A stretch of 64,000 nucleotides of DNA. It comes from Streptomyces sp. AP-93 (GTDB taxonomy: Bacteria; Actinomycetota; Actinomycetes; Streptomycetales; Streptomycetaceae). The DNA lies in assembly GCF_022808175.1 (NCBI RefSeq), contig NZ_JALGBX010000023.1, positions 1 through 64,000 on the forward strand, given 5' to 3'. Positions 25,831 to 34,459 of the stretch are shown piece by piece; the stretch's first letter is position 1, and every line of letters begins with the position of its first letter. The notes beneath the pieces were generated by a model, which was given only the letters and a program-made list of their open reading frames with translations, searched no databases and was not told where the DNA came from. Made by a program: the position numbers and the translations under genes.

Positions 25831-26846
25831 CCGCCGTCCAGTTGCTGATCGGCCTGGCGACCCTGGTCGTCAACGCCTTCTTCGTCGGCGCGGAATTCGC
25901 CATGATCTCCGTGCGGCGCAGCCAGATCGAGCCGTACGCCGAGCAGGGCGACCGCAGGGCGCGCGCCGTGCTGTGGGGCCTGGAGCACGTGTCGGCGCTC
26001 ATGGCGGCGGCCCAGCTGGGCATCACGCTGTGCACCCTGGTGCTGGGCGTGGTGGCCGAGCCGGCCATCGCCCACCTGCTGACCCCGGCGTTCGACTTCT
26101 TCGGGGTGCCGTCCGGGCTGAGCCACGCGATCTCCTTCGTGGTCGCGCTGGCCCTGGCCACGTACCTGCACATGCTCTTCGGCGAGATGCTGCCGAAGAA
26201 CGTGGCGCTGGCCGAGCCGGTGCGGACCGCCCTGCTGCTGGGTCCGCCGCTGGTGGCCCTGACGCGGGGGCTGAAGCCGGTGATCTTCGCGATCAACGCC
26301 TTCGCCAACACCCTGCTGCGCCTGTTGCGCGTGGAGGTCAAGGGCGAGGTCGGGGCCACCTTCTCGGACGACGAGCTGGCCCGGATCGTCAAGGACTCCA
26401 GCGACGCGGGACTCATCGACGACCGCGCGAGCGAGCGGCTGCACGACGCCCTGGAGCTGGGGCGGCGGCCGGTGACCGATGTGGTGCTGTCGGCGGACCG
26501 GGTGGTTCCGGCACGCGAGGGCATCACGCCGGCCGGACTGGAGCGGTTGTCGGCCGAGTCGGGGTACTCCCGGTTCCCGATGATCGACGCGCAGGGCCGG
26601 ATCATGGGGTACCTGCACGTCAAGGACGCGCTGGACGCGGCGGAGCGGGACGAGCCCTTCCCGGTCACCGCACTGCGGCCGATCGCGCAGGTCCGGGCGG
26701 AGACCCCGCTGGACGACGTGCTGACCGCGATGCGGCGCAGCCGTACGCACCTCGCGGCGGTGCTCGCGCCGGACGGGGTCATGACGGGGCTGGTCACGAT
26801 GGAGGACGTGCTGCGCGAGCTGTTCGGCCGGCCCGCTTCGGCGTAG
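25827..26846 (+). CDS. CNNM/HlyC family membrane protein lacking the C-terminal domain
   Basis: A 339-residue paralogue of the upstream gene. The DUF21/CNNM membrane domain (AEFAMISVRRSQIE; GEMLPKNVAL) and CBS pair (GYLHVKDAL; GLVTMEDVLRELFG) are intact, but the protein ends right after the second CBS domain, so the CorC/HlyC domain is missing. The same ATGA-overlapped long/short arrangement is common in actinobacteria, which suggests a heteromeric complex. Role: inferred divalent-cation transport or its regulation. Confidence 0.92.
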   Translation: MTAVQLLIGLATLVVNAFFVGAEFAMISVRRSQIEPYAEQGDRRARAVLWGLEHVSALMAAAQLGITLCTLVLGVVAEPAIAHLLTPAFDFFGVPSGLSHAISFVVALALATYLHMLFGEMLPKNVALAEPVRTALLLGPPLVALTRGLKPVIFAINAFANTLLRLLRVEVKGEVGATFSDDELARIVKDSSDAGLIDDRASERLHDALELGRRPVTDVVLSADRVVPAREGITPAGLERLSAESGYSRFPMIDAQGRIMGYLHVKDALDAAERDEPFPVTALRPIAQVRAETPLDDVLTAMRRSRTHLAAVLAPDGVMTGLVTMEDVLRELFGRPASA

Positions 26847-26858
26847 CGCGGCGCGTTG

Positions 26859-26932
26859 CGCGCGGTACGCCGGCCCCGGCCCCGGCCCGGGCCCCGGCCC
26901 GGGCCCTGCCTGCGGGGCAGGCGTACCGCGCG
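26859..26932. repeat. Long inverted repeat with GC-rich insert before SGNH gene
   Basis: Arms CGCGCGGTACGCC (26859-26871) and GGCGTACCGCGCG (26920-26932) flank 48 bases made of CCCCGG/CCCGGG repeats and a small inner hairpin (CTGCC-TGC-GGGGCAG-like). It begins just after the CNNM paralogue and ends 17 bp before the SGNH start, so it could terminate one transcript or occlude the next start. Confidence 0.7.
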
Positions 26933-26949
26933 GTAGCATCGCTCCCGCC

Positions 26950-27741
26950 ATGGAGATGAATGCGCGTTACACCAGTTTCGTCGCGGTCGGCGACTCCTTC
27001 ACCGAGGGCATGTCGGACCTGCTCCCCGACGGCTCCTACCGGGGCTGGGCCGACCTGCTCGCCGAGCGCCTCGCCGCCCGCGAGCCGGGCTTCCGCTACG
27101 CGAACCTCGCGGTCCGCGGCAAGCTGATCGGGCAGATCGCCGGGGAGCAGGCGCCGGCGGCGGCCGCGATGGGCGCCGATGTGGTGACCCTGGTCGGCGG
27201 GCTGAACGACGCCCTGCGCCCCAAGGTGGACATGGGCCGGGTGCGCGGGCACCTGGAGGAGGCCGTCGGCTTGCTGGCGCCCTCCTGCGGGACGCTGGTC
27301 CTGATGCGCTCGCCGGGCCGCAACGGCCCCGTGATGGAGCGTTTCCGTCCGCGCATGGAGGAGCTCTTCGTCATCATCGAGGAGCTCGCCGCACGGCACG
27401 GCGCCCTCGTGGTCGACCTGTACGGGTCCTGCGCGCTCGGCGATCCGCGGATGTGGGACGTGGACCGGCTGCACCTGACGGCCGAAGGCCACCGCAGGGT
27501 CGCGGAGGCGGTCTGGCAGACCCTGGGCCTGCCGCCCGAGGCGGACTGGAGCGCTGAACTGCCGCCCACCGCGCCTCCGGGCTGGGCCCCGCGCCGCTCG
27601 CAGGACCTCAGCTTCGCCCGGCAGCACCTGCTCCCCTGGGTCGGCCGCCGTCTGACGGGCCGCTCCAGCGGCGACGGCCGGCCCGCAAAGCGCCCGGAAC
27701 TGCTGCCGTACGAGGCTCCGCCGGTCGACCGGCTCGTGTAG
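26950..27741 (+). CDS. SGNH/GDSL hydrolase family protein
   Basis: A 263-residue esterase/lipase-like protein. Block I is VAVGDSFTEGMSD (nucleophile Ser), followed by LVGGLNDAL (Asn of block III) and DRLHLTAEGH (catalytic Asp and His of block V). It lacks a signal peptide, so it is likely cytoplasmic. The C-terminal 60 residues are Pro/Arg-rich and poorly structured. The natural substrate is unknown. ATG at 26950. Confidence 0.9.
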   Translation: MEMNARYTSFVAVGDSFTEGMSDLLPDGSYRGWADLLAERLAAREPGFRYANLAVRGKLIGQIAGEQAPAAAAMGADVVTLVGGLNDALRPKVDMGRVRGHLEEAVGLLAPSCGTLVLMRSPGRNGPVMERFRPRMEELFVIIEELAARHGALVVDLYGSCALGDPRMWDVDRLHLTAEGHRRVAEAVWQTLGLPPEADWSAELPPTAPPGWAPRRSQDLSFARQHLLPWVGRRLTGRSSGDGRPAKRPELLPYEAPPVDRLV

Positions 27742-27858
27742 CCCGCGGGGCCCGCGCCCTCCCCGCGCCCTCCCCTCGTCCGCCCTCTCCCGCTCTCGTA
27801 GCAAGGCACAATCCCGGCCGGGTCCCCTACCTGCGTAAACGCACAGCCGAGGCCCAAG

Positions 27859-27864
27859 TAGAAT
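27859..27864 (+). promoter_or_regulatory. Possible -10 element of purB
   Basis: TAGAAT ends 8 bp before the purB GTG. If used, transcription would begin at or within one or two bases of the start codon, giving a leaderless mRNA; no purine-rich ribosome site is seen just upstream. No convincing -35 is visible. Confidence 0.4.
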
Positions 27865-27872
27865 CCATCCAC

Positions 27873-29306
27873 GTGACTGCCAAGCCCCGCATCCCCAATG
27901 TCCTGGCCGGCCGCTACGCCTCCGCGGAGCTCGCCGTCCTGTGGTCCCCCGAGTACAAGGTGACGCTGGAGCGGCGGCTGTGGCTCGCCGTGCTCCGCGC
28001 CCAGAAGGATCTCGGCATCGAGGTCCCCGACGAGGCCCTCGCCGACTACGAGCGCGTCCTGGAGACCGTCGACCTCGCCTCCATCGCCGAGCGCGAGAAG
28101 ATCACCCGGCACGACGTGAAGGCCCGCATCGAGGAGTTCAACGCCCTCGCCGGCCACGAGCACGTCCACAAGGGCATGACCTCCCGCGACCTCACCGAGA
28201 ACGTCGAGCAGCTCCAGATCCGGCTCTCGCTGGAACTGGCCCGGGACCGCACGGTCGCCGTCCTCGCCCGCCTCGGCAAGCTGGCCGGCGAGCACGCCGA
28301 GCTGGTCATGGCCGGCCGCTCCCACAACGTCGCCGCTCAGGCGACCACCCTGGGCAAGCGCTTCGCCACCGCCGCCGACGAGCTGCTGGTCGCGTACGGC
28401 CGCCTGGACGACCTGCTGACCCGCTACCCGCTGCGCGGCATCAAGGGTCCCGTCGGCACTTCGCAGGACATGCTCGACCTGCTGGGCGGCGACGCCGCGA
28501 AGCTGGCCGACCTGGAGCAGCGGATCGCGGCCCACCTCGGCTTCGGCCAGGCCTTCACCTCGGTCGGCCAGGTCTACCCGCGCTCGCTCGACTACGACGT
28601 GGTCACGGCCCTGGTCCAGCTGGCCGCGGCACCCTCCTCCATCGCCAAGACGATCCGCCTGATGGCCGGCCACGAGCTGGTGACCGAGGGCTTCAAGCCC
28701 GGCCAGGTCGGCTCCTCCGCGATGCCGCACAAGATGAACACCCGCTCCTGCGAGCGCGTGAACGGCCTGATGGTCATCCTGCGCGGTTACGCGTCGATGA
28801 CCGGCGAGCTGGCCGGCGACCAGTGGAACGAGGGCGACGTCTCCTGCTCCGTGGTCCGCCGGGTCGCGCTGCCCGACGCGTTCTTCGCCCTCGACGGCCT
28901 GATGGAGACCTTCCTGACGGTCCTCGACGAGTTCGGCGCCTTCCCCGCCGTGGTGGCCCGCGAGCTGGACCGCTACCTCCCCTTCCTCGCCACCACCAAG
29001 GTCCTGATGGGCGCCGTGCGGGCCGGAGTGGGCCGCGAGTCCGCCCACGAGGTCATCAAGGAGCACGCGGTGGCCTCCGCCCTCGCCATGCGCGAGCAGG
29101 GTGCCGAGCGCAACGAGCTGCTGGACAAGCTGGCCGCCGACGACCGCATGCCGCTGGACCGGGCCCAGCTGGACGCCCTGATGGCCGACAAGCTGTCCTT
29201 CACCGGCGCTGCGGGCGACCAGGTCGCCGTGGTGGTCTCGCGCATCGAGGAGATCACCAAGGAGCACCCCGAGGCCGCGGGCTACACCCCCGGGTCGATC
29301 CTCTGA
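27873..29306 (+). CDS. purB: Adenylosuccinate lyase
   Basis: A 477-residue fumarase-superfamily enzyme acting twice in purine synthesis, on SAICAR and adenylosuccinate. The superfamily signature GSSAMPHKMN is present, with GMTSRDLTENVEQLQ and AGRSHNVAAQATTLG for substrate binding. GTG at 27873 immediately follows a TAGAAT hexamer. The 130-bp gap upstream holds no other clear signal. Its stop overlaps the probable CTG start of the DNA glycosylase gene. Confidence 0.97.
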   Translation: MTAKPRIPNVLAGRYASAELAVLWSPEYKVTLERRLWLAVLRAQKDLGIEVPDEALADYERVLETVDLASIAEREKITRHDVKARIEEFNALAGHEHVHKGMTSRDLTENVEQLQIRLSLELARDRTVAVLARLGKLAGEHAELVMAGRSHNVAAQATTLGKRFATAADELLVAYGRLDDLLTRYPLRGIKGPVGTSQDMLDLLGGDAAKLADLEQRIAAHLGFGQAFTSVGQVYPRSLDYDVVTALVQLAAAPSSIAKTIRLMAGHELVTEGFKPGQVGSSAMPHKMNTRSCERVNGLMVILRGYASMTGELAGDQWNEGDVSCSVVRRVALPDAFFALDGLMETFLTVLDEFGAFPAVVARELDRYLPFLATTKVLMGAVRAGVGRESAHEVIKEHAVASALAMREQGAERNELLDKLAADDRMPLDRAQLDALMADKLSFTGAAGDQVAVVVSRIEEITKEHPEAAGYTPGSIL

Positions 29307-29863
29307 CCCCCGAAGAGCTGAACGCCGCCCGCGACCGCGTCCTCCCGGACGTGGTCGCGGGCGGTCTTCGTGTCCTCTTCTGCGGCATCAACCCGGGCCT
29401 CCTCTCCGCCGCGACGGGCCACCACTTCGCCCGCCCCGGCAACCGCTTCTGGCCGGTCCTCCACCTGTCGGGCTTCACCCCACGGCTCCTGTCCCCCGAC
29501 GAGCAGGACGAGTTGCCGACCTACCGCCTCGGCATCACGAACGTCGTGGCCCGCGCCACGGCCCGCGCCGACGAGCTGAGCGCCGAGGAGTTCCGCGAGG
29601 GCGGTCGCATCCTGACGGCCAAGGTCGAACTCCTGCGCCCCCAGTGGCTGGCCGTGGTCGGAGTCACCGCCTACCGCACCGCCTTCGGCGAGCGAAAGGC
29701 CCTGATCGGCCCCCAGGAGCGCACCATCGGTGCCACCCGCATCTGGGCCCTCCCCAACCCCAGCGGACTCAACGCCCGCTGGACCGCCGGGTCCATGGCC
29801 CAGGAGTACGCCCGCCTGCGCGCGGCCGCCGAGGGCCCGGGGCCGGCCGACGCCGGACCGTAG
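29303..29863 (+). CDS. mug: G/U mismatch-specific uracil-DNA glycosylase (Mug family)
   Basis: A 186-residue base-excision repair enzyme of the TDG/MUG family. FCGINPGLLSAATGHHF and PGNRFWPVLHLSGFTP form the active-site region, and ALPNPSGLNARW the DNA-intercalating C-terminal motif. There is no ATG, GTG or TTG where homologues begin; the natural N-terminus LTPEELNAARDRV would start at CTG 29303, overlapping the purB stop as CTGA. A GTG 42 bases further in would trim 14 residues. Its coupling to purB suggests co-expression. Confidence 0.88.
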   Translation: MTPEELNAARDRVLPDVVAGGLRVLFCGINPGLLSAATGHHFARPGNRFWPVLHLSGFTPRLLSPDEQDELPTYRLGITNVVARATARADELSAEEFREGGRILTAKVELLRPQWLAVVGVTAYRTAFGERKALIGPQERTIGATRIWALPNPSGLNARWTAGSMAQEYARLRAAAEGPGPADAGP

Positions 29864-29906
29864 AACACCCTCGCCCCGGGTCCGGTGGGACGTCTACTCT
29901 CCGGGG

Positions 29907-30560
29907 ATGATCATCAAGCCGGTAGAGCTCGTGATATTCGACTGCGACGGGGTTCTCGTCGACAGCGAGCGGATAGCCGCCCGCGTACAGGTGGCCCTGG
30001 GAGCGGAGCTCGGCTGGCTCCTCACCGAGGCCGAGGTCGTCGAGCGGTTCATCGGGCGCTCCTCCGTCTCCATCCGCGAACAGATCGCCGAACGGCTCGG
30101 TCCGCGGACGGCCGCCCTCTGGTGGGACCTGTTCGAGGAACGTCACCGGGAGGCGGTGGACCGCGGCCTGTCCCCCGTCGAGGGGCTGCCGGAGGCGCTC
30201 GACGCGATCGCCCTGCCGACGTGTGTCGCTTCCAGCGGCTCGCACGAGAAGATGCGGCACACCCTCGGCCGCACCGGCCTCTACGAGCGGTTCGCGGGGC
30301 GCATCCACAGCGCCACCGAGGTCTCCCGTGGCAAGCCGGCCCCGGACCTGTTCCTGTACGCCGCCCGGCGGATGGGCGTCGATCCCGCCGCTTGCGCGGT
30401 CGTCGAGGACAGCCGGCCCGGCGTCCAGGCGGCCCGCGCCGCCGGGATGCGGGCCTTCGGCTACGCCGGCGGGCTGACCCCCGCCGAGCAGCTCGAAGGC
30501 CCCGGCACCGTCGTCTTCGACGACATGCGCCAACTGCCCGGCCTCCTCGCCGGCCACTGA
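29907..30560 (+). CDS. HAD-superfamily phosphatase, phosphoglycolate phosphatase/beta-PGM-like
   Basis: A 217-residue haloacid-dehalogenase hydrolase. Motif I DCDGVLVDSE gives nucleophile and acid Asp, motif II is SSGSHEKM, motif III GKPAPDLF (Lys) and motif IV EDSRPGVQAA. A helical cap between motifs I and II places it in subfamily IA with beta-phosphoglucomutase and sugar-phosphate phosphatases. ATG at 29907 (MIIKPVELVIF). The substrate is unknown. A short Arg/Pro-rich gap follows to 30702. Confidence 0.92.
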   Translation: MIIKPVELVIFDCDGVLVDSERIAARVQVALGAELGWLLTEAEVVERFIGRSSVSIREQIAERLGPRTAALWWDLFEERHREAVDRGLSPVEGLPEALDAIALPTCVASSGSHEKMRHTLGRTGLYERFAGRIHSATEVSRGKPAPDLFLYAARRMGVDPAACAVVEDSRPGVQAARAAGMRAFGYAGGLTPAEQLEGPGTVVFDDMRQLPGLLAGH

Positions 30561-30702
30561 CCCCGCCGAGCGGCCGGGTGCTCCGTGGCCGCCCGAACGG
30601 ACCGGCTCGGCGGGGAGCCCATCCGCCCGGGAGCCGGTCGGTCGAGTCGGTCCGCGCTGCCCGGACCACCCGCTTCCCGGAGGCCGGGCAGCCGGTCCGG
30701 AG

Positions 30703-31452
30703 TCAGGCGTCCCGCCGCCGCACCGACAGCCATCCGCCGGTCACCGCGACGAGCGTCCACAGGGCAAGCACCCCGAGACCGGCCCAGGGGGCGAGGCCCA
30801 CCGAGGTGTCCAGCCGCATCATCATCTGGCCGGCACGGTCCGGCAGGTACCCGGCGACGCCGTCGGACGCCTGGCCGAGAACGAACGACAGGATCAGCAC
30901 GAAGGGTATGAGCAGGCTCAGGACGGCCGAGGCACTGCGCAGTACCGCCGTCAGTCCGGCCGACAACAGGGCCATCAGGGCGAGGTACACACCGCAGCCG
31001 AAGATCGCACGGTAGGTACCCGGGCTGCCCAGTTCCAGGGTGTACGGGCCCATGAACGCCTGCCCGCCGACGAACGTGGCCACTGCGGTGAGCTGCCCGA
31101 CCAGGAAGGCCAGCCCTCCCACCATGGCCATCTTCGACAGGTAGAGCCGCGTACGGTTCGGCACCGCGGTCAGCGACGTCCGCAAGGCGCCGTTGTGGAA
31201 CTCCGAGGAAAGCGCGGTCGCACCGAAGGCGAAGGCGGCGATCTGGCCGAAGTTGAGGCCGTAGAAGGCTGCGAGGAGAGGGTCCTCTCCCATGCTGCCC
31301 TCCTCTGCCGTGCCGATCAGGGAGGCCGTCAGTACCTGGATGCCCACCGTGGCGGCGAAGACGGCTATCAGCGCCCCGAAGGTGCCGCGCAGGGACCGTA
31401 TCTTGATCCATTCCGAGTGCAGGACGGGGACGGTGGGCAGAGCGGTGCTCAT
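30703..31452 (-). CDS. ABC-2 type transporter permease
   Basis: A 249-residue integral membrane protein with about six hydrophobic segments. The short N-terminus (VLHSEWIKIRSLRGTFG) before helix 1 is typical of ABC-2 permeases; FGATALSSEFHNGALRTSLTAVP is the conserved cytoplasmic loop that contacts the ATPase. ATG at 31452 follows GGAGG. It is encoded 26 bp after its ATPase and divergent from a two-component system, as in many Streptomyces peptide- or antibiotic-responsive exporters. The substrate is unknown. Confidence 0.9.
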   Translation of the reverse strand: MSTALPTVPVLHSEWIKIRSLRGTFGALIAVFAATVGIQVLTASLIGTAEEGSMGEDPLLAAFYGLNFGQIAAFAFGATALSSEFHNGALRTSLTAVPNRTRLYLSKMAMVGGLAFLVGQLTAVATFVGGQAFMGPYTLELGSPGTYRAIFGCGVYLALMALLSAGLTAVLRSASAVLSLLIPFVLILSFVLGQASDGVAGYLPDRAGQMMMRLDTSVGLAPWAGLGVLALWTLVAVTGGWLSVRRRDA

Positions 31453-31478
31453 GGGGAGGCCTCCTTGGAAGGGACGGG

Positions 31479-32390
31479 TCAGAGGGTGGCGGCGAACTGG
31501 GCGCTGTCCGCCGTGAGATCGAGGTAGGCCTGCTCCAGGGAGGCCCGCTCGTCGATCAGTTCCAGCATCGGGATGCCTTCTCGAGCGGCGATGACGCCGA
31601 GCTGCTCGGCCTGCATGCCGTCCACGGTCCACCGCCCGCCCTCGGCGCTGACCAGTTCGAAGTCGTCCCGGGCCAGCGTGGCCCGGAGCCGCATGGGGTC
31701 CGTGGTGCGCAGCCGCACCCTCGGGGTGCTGCGGGCGTCGATGAACTCCTCTATGCAGGTGTCGGCCAGCAGCCTGCCCTGCCCGAGCACGATCAGGTGG
31801 TCGGCGAGGGCGGCGGTCTCGGTCATCAGGTGGCTGGAGACGAGGACCGTGCGCCCCTCGGCTGCCAGGCCGCGCATGAGCTCGCGGATCCAGATGATGC
31901 CCTCGGGGTCGAGGCCGTTGGTGGGCTCGTCCAGGAGCAGCACTTCGGGGTCGCCGAGCAGTGCGGCCGCTATGCCCAGGCGCTGGCGCATGCCCAGGGA
32001 GAAGGTCTTGATCCGCCGCTTGGCGGCCGAGGCTATCCCGGACTGCTCCAGGACCGCCTCCACCCGGCTCATCGGGATGCGGTTGGCGGCGGCGAGGAAG
32101 CGCAGGTGGTCCCGGGCCGTGCGGCCGCCGTGCGCCGACTGGGCGTCCAGCAGGGCCCCCACCCGGTGGAGGGGATCGGGCAATTCGGTGAACCGCCGGC
32201 CGCCGATGGTGGCCGTACCGGAGGTGATCCGGTCCAGGCCCAGCAGCAGCCTCATCGTGGTCGACTTCCCGGCCCCGTTGGGTCCGAGGAATCCGGTGAC
32301 GCGGCCGGGCATGACATCGAAGGTGAGGTGGTCCACGGCCCGGGTCCGGCCGAATTCCTTGGTCAGTTCTCGGATCTCGATGCTGTTCAT
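31479..32390 (-). CDS. ABC transporter ATP-binding protein
   Basis: A 303-residue ATPase partner of the adjacent permease. Walker A is GPNGAGKST, the signature FSLGMRQRLGIAAAL (a variant LSGGQ, as in many ABC-2 exporters), Walker B VLLLDEPTNGLDPEG and the H-loop VSSHLM. A C-terminal region of about 80 residues (ISTPRVRL to SLEQAYLDLT) is the usual regulatory tail of DrrA/BcrA-like ATPases. ATG at 32390. Together with the permease it probably exports a lipid, peptide or drug. Confidence 0.94.
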   Translation of the reverse strand: MNSIEIRELTKEFGRTRAVDHLTFDVMPGRVTGFLGPNGAGKSTTMRLLLGLDRITSGTATIGGRRFTELPDPLHRVGALLDAQSAHGGRTARDHLRFLAAANRIPMSRVEAVLEQSGIASAAKRRIKTFSLGMRQRLGIAAALLGDPEVLLLDEPTNGLDPEGIIWIRELMRGLAAEGRTVLVSSHLMTETAALADHLIVLGQGRLLADTCIEEFIDARSTPRVRLRTTDPMRLRATLARDDFELVSAEGGRWTVDGMQAEQLGVIAAREGIPMLELIDERASLEQAYLDLTADSAQFAATL

Positions 32391-32443
32391 GTCTCAAGGT
32401 TCGCCGCCGGCCCCACCGCTCTTCCTCCCCCATGCGAGGGTTC

Positions 32444-32467
32444 CTCCTCCCCCACGTGGGGGAGGAG
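32444..32467. promoter_or_regulatory. 24-bp perfect palindrome between exporter and two-component system
   Basis: A 24-bp self-complementary sequence centred on CACGTG at 32453-32458, with arms CTCCTCCCCC and GGGGGAGGAG. A related direct half-copy (TTCCTCCCCCATG) lies at 32421-32433. It sits between divergent ABC (32390) and kinase (32499) starts and is a strong candidate binding site for the adjacent LuxR-type response regulator. Confidence 0.6.
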
Positions 32468-32498
32468 CCGCACCGCCCCGAACTGCGACGATGAGGGG

Positions 32499-33692
32499 AT
32501 GCACCGACTGTTCCGCGCCGCGCTGCGCCCAGTGACCTACTCGCGCTGGGTGCATCTGTGCGTGCCCGTCCTGATGTTGGCCGTCTGGATGTTCATAGGG
32601 CCCGAGGCTCCGTGGGTGCCGCTCGTCCTCGTGATACCGCTGGGACTGCTGCCCTGGATGCGGGTGGCCGAAGGACTCCAGGCTCAGTTCCTCCTCACTC
32701 CCTCCGAGCGCAATGCCCGGGGCACGCGGGAGTCCGAGGAGAACAGCTTCAGCACCGTCGGCTCCCAGACGTGGAGCGACCGCTGGCGTACCTTGCTGTG
32801 GCTGGAGATACGGCTCGTCTTCTCCTTGGCCGCGATGCTGGCCACGGTGTGGCTGCCGATGCTGACGGTCCAACTGGTCACGGCCGGACTCGGCAGCCGG
32901 GCCACCTCCGAGAATGTGATACCCGCCGGCTTCCCCGTCTGGGCGGCGTGGCTGCTGGCTCCGCTGCCACCGGTCCTCCTGATCATCGTCGTGGTCCTGC
33001 TGGGCGACGTGATCACGGCCATCGCCCGCCGGCTGCTGGGGCCTTCGGCCGCGGAACGGCTCACCGCGCTGGAGGTGCGGACCGAGCAGCTGTTGGAGCG
33101 CACCCGCATCGCGCGGGAGCTGCACGACTCCATCGGGCATGCGCTGACCGTGGCCGTCGTCCAGGCGGGGGCCGCCCGGGCGGCGGGCGACCCGGAGTTC
33201 ACGGACCGCGCGCTGAGCGCGATCGAGGAAACGGGCCGGGCCGCGCTGGAGGACCTGGACCGGGTGCTGCGCGTCCTGCGGGAGTCGGGTCAGCGGCCCT
33301 CCCCCCGGCCGACCCTGGCGGAGGCCGACCGGCTGCTCGAGTCGGCGCGCGCCTCCGGAGCCACCGTCGACGCGCAACTGATCGGACCGCTCGACCAGTT
33401 GCCCGACGCGGTGAGCCAGGAGGGGTACCGGATCCTGCAGGAGGCGCTCACCAATGTGCTGCGGCACTGCGGTCCCGTACCGGTACGGGTGCGGATCGGC
33501 ATGGTCGCGGACCGGCTGGACCTGGAGGTGACCAATCCGCTGCCGGACCGGCCCTCCGTCATGACCGGCGGCGGCACCGGACTGCGCGGGATGCGGGAGC
33601 GGGCCGCGCTGCTCGGCGGGGAGACCGAGACCGGGCTGCACAAGGGGGGTTGGAGGGTGCGTACGCGGCTGCCGCTGGAGCGCATACGCTGA
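32499..33692 (+). CDS. Two-component sensor histidine kinase (HisKA_3 type)
   Basis: A 397-residue membrane kinase. Four hydrophobic helices occupy residues 1-190 with very little extracytoplasmic sequence, so it may sense within the membrane, like intramembrane-sensing kinases paired with ABC exporters. RIARELHDSIGHAL holds the phospho-accepting His. The HATPase_c domain has the N box EALTNVLRH and the G box GGTGLRGMRERAALLGGE. ATG at 32499 follows GAGGGG. The response regulator begins 4 bp after its stop. Confidence 0.94.
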   Translation: MHRLFRAALRPVTYSRWVHLCVPVLMLAVWMFIGPEAPWVPLVLVIPLGLLPWMRVAEGLQAQFLLTPSERNARGTRESEENSFSTVGSQTWSDRWRTLLWLEIRLVFSLAAMLATVWLPMLTVQLVTAGLGSRATSENVIPAGFPVWAAWLLAPLPPVLLIIVVVLLGDVITAIARRLLGPSAAERLTALEVRTEQLLERTRIARELHDSIGHALTVAVVQAGAARAAGDPEFTDRALSAIEETGRAALEDLDRVLRVLRESGQRPSPRPTLAEADRLLESARASGATVDAQLIGPLDQLPDAVSQEGYRILQEALTNVLRHCGPVPVRVRIGMVADRLDLEVTNPLPDRPSVMTGGGTGLRGMRERAALLGGETETGLHKGGWRVRTRLPLERIR

Positions 33693-33696
33693 CCGG

Positions 33697-34347
33697 ATGC
33701 CGGTTACCGTACTGCTCGTCGACGACGAACCCCTGGTGCGCGCGGGTCTGCGCGCCGTCCTGGACGCCCAGCCCGACATCGAGGTGATCGGCGAGGCCGC
33801 CGACGGCGCCGCGGTGGTTCCGCTGGTGCGGCAACTGCGCCCCGATGTGGTGGCGATGGACGTGCGGATGCCGCTGCTCGACGGGATCGAGGCGACCCGG
33901 GCGGTCCTGCGGAGCGTGGACTCGCCGCCGAAGATCCTCGTGGTCACCACCTTCGAGAACGACGAGTACGTCTACCAGGCGCTGCGGGCCGGCGCCGACG
34001 GGTTCCTGCTGAAGCGGGCCCGCCCGTCGGAGATCGTGCACGCGGTCCGCCTGGTGGCGGAGGGCGAGACGCTGCTCTTCCCCGCGGCGGTCCGCTCACT
34101 GGCCGCCGAGTACGGGAACCGCTCTGCGCGGACGGTACTGGAGCGGGCGGCTCTGACCGAGCGCGAGGAGGCCGTCCTCCGCCTGATGGCGAAGGGGCTG
34201 ACCAACATCGAGATCGCCCGCGAGCTGATCGTCGGCACGGAGACGGTGAAGTCCCACGTCAGCGCGATTCTGGCGAAGCTGGGGGCGCGGGACCGGACCC
34301 AGGCCGTGATCACCGCGTACGAGTCCGGGTTCGTCGCTCCCGCGTGA
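33697..34347 (+). CDS. LuxR/NarL-family response regulator
   Basis: A 216-residue regulator. The receiver domain (about 1-120) has VDDEPLVRAGL with the acidic pocket, and MDVRMPLLDG with the phosphorylated Asp; Lys is in LLKRARPSEI. The LuxR helix-turn-helix near the C-terminus is LTEREEAVLRLMAKGLTNIE and VKSHVSAIL. It begins 4 bp after the kinase and probably controls the divergent exporter through the palindrome at 32444. Confidence 0.95.
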   Translation: MPVTVLLVDDEPLVRAGLRAVLDAQPDIEVIGEAADGAAVVPLVRQLRPDVVAMDVRMPLLDGIEATRAVLRSVDSPPKILVVTTFENDEYVYQALRAGADGFLLKRARPSEIVHAVRLVAEGETLLFPAAVRSLAAEYGNRSARTVLERAALTEREEAVLRLMAKGLTNIEIARELIVGTETVKSHVSAILAKLGARDRTQAVITAYESGFVAPA

Positions 34348-34459
34348 CCGGCCCACGAGGGGAACATCGGATTCCGGCCGATGGGGGGCTGCTTCTCGCC
34401 GCCGCGCCCGGTGCGCAGTACGATCCGGCTGACAAGCTCGCTAGCTGGGAGGACACACG

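Noticed and set aside
24490..26846. Second CNNM gene considered a truncated pseudogene
   Set aside because: Frame, codon bias and both CBS domains are intact, and the ATGA-coupled long/short pair is a recurrent actinobacterial arrangement.
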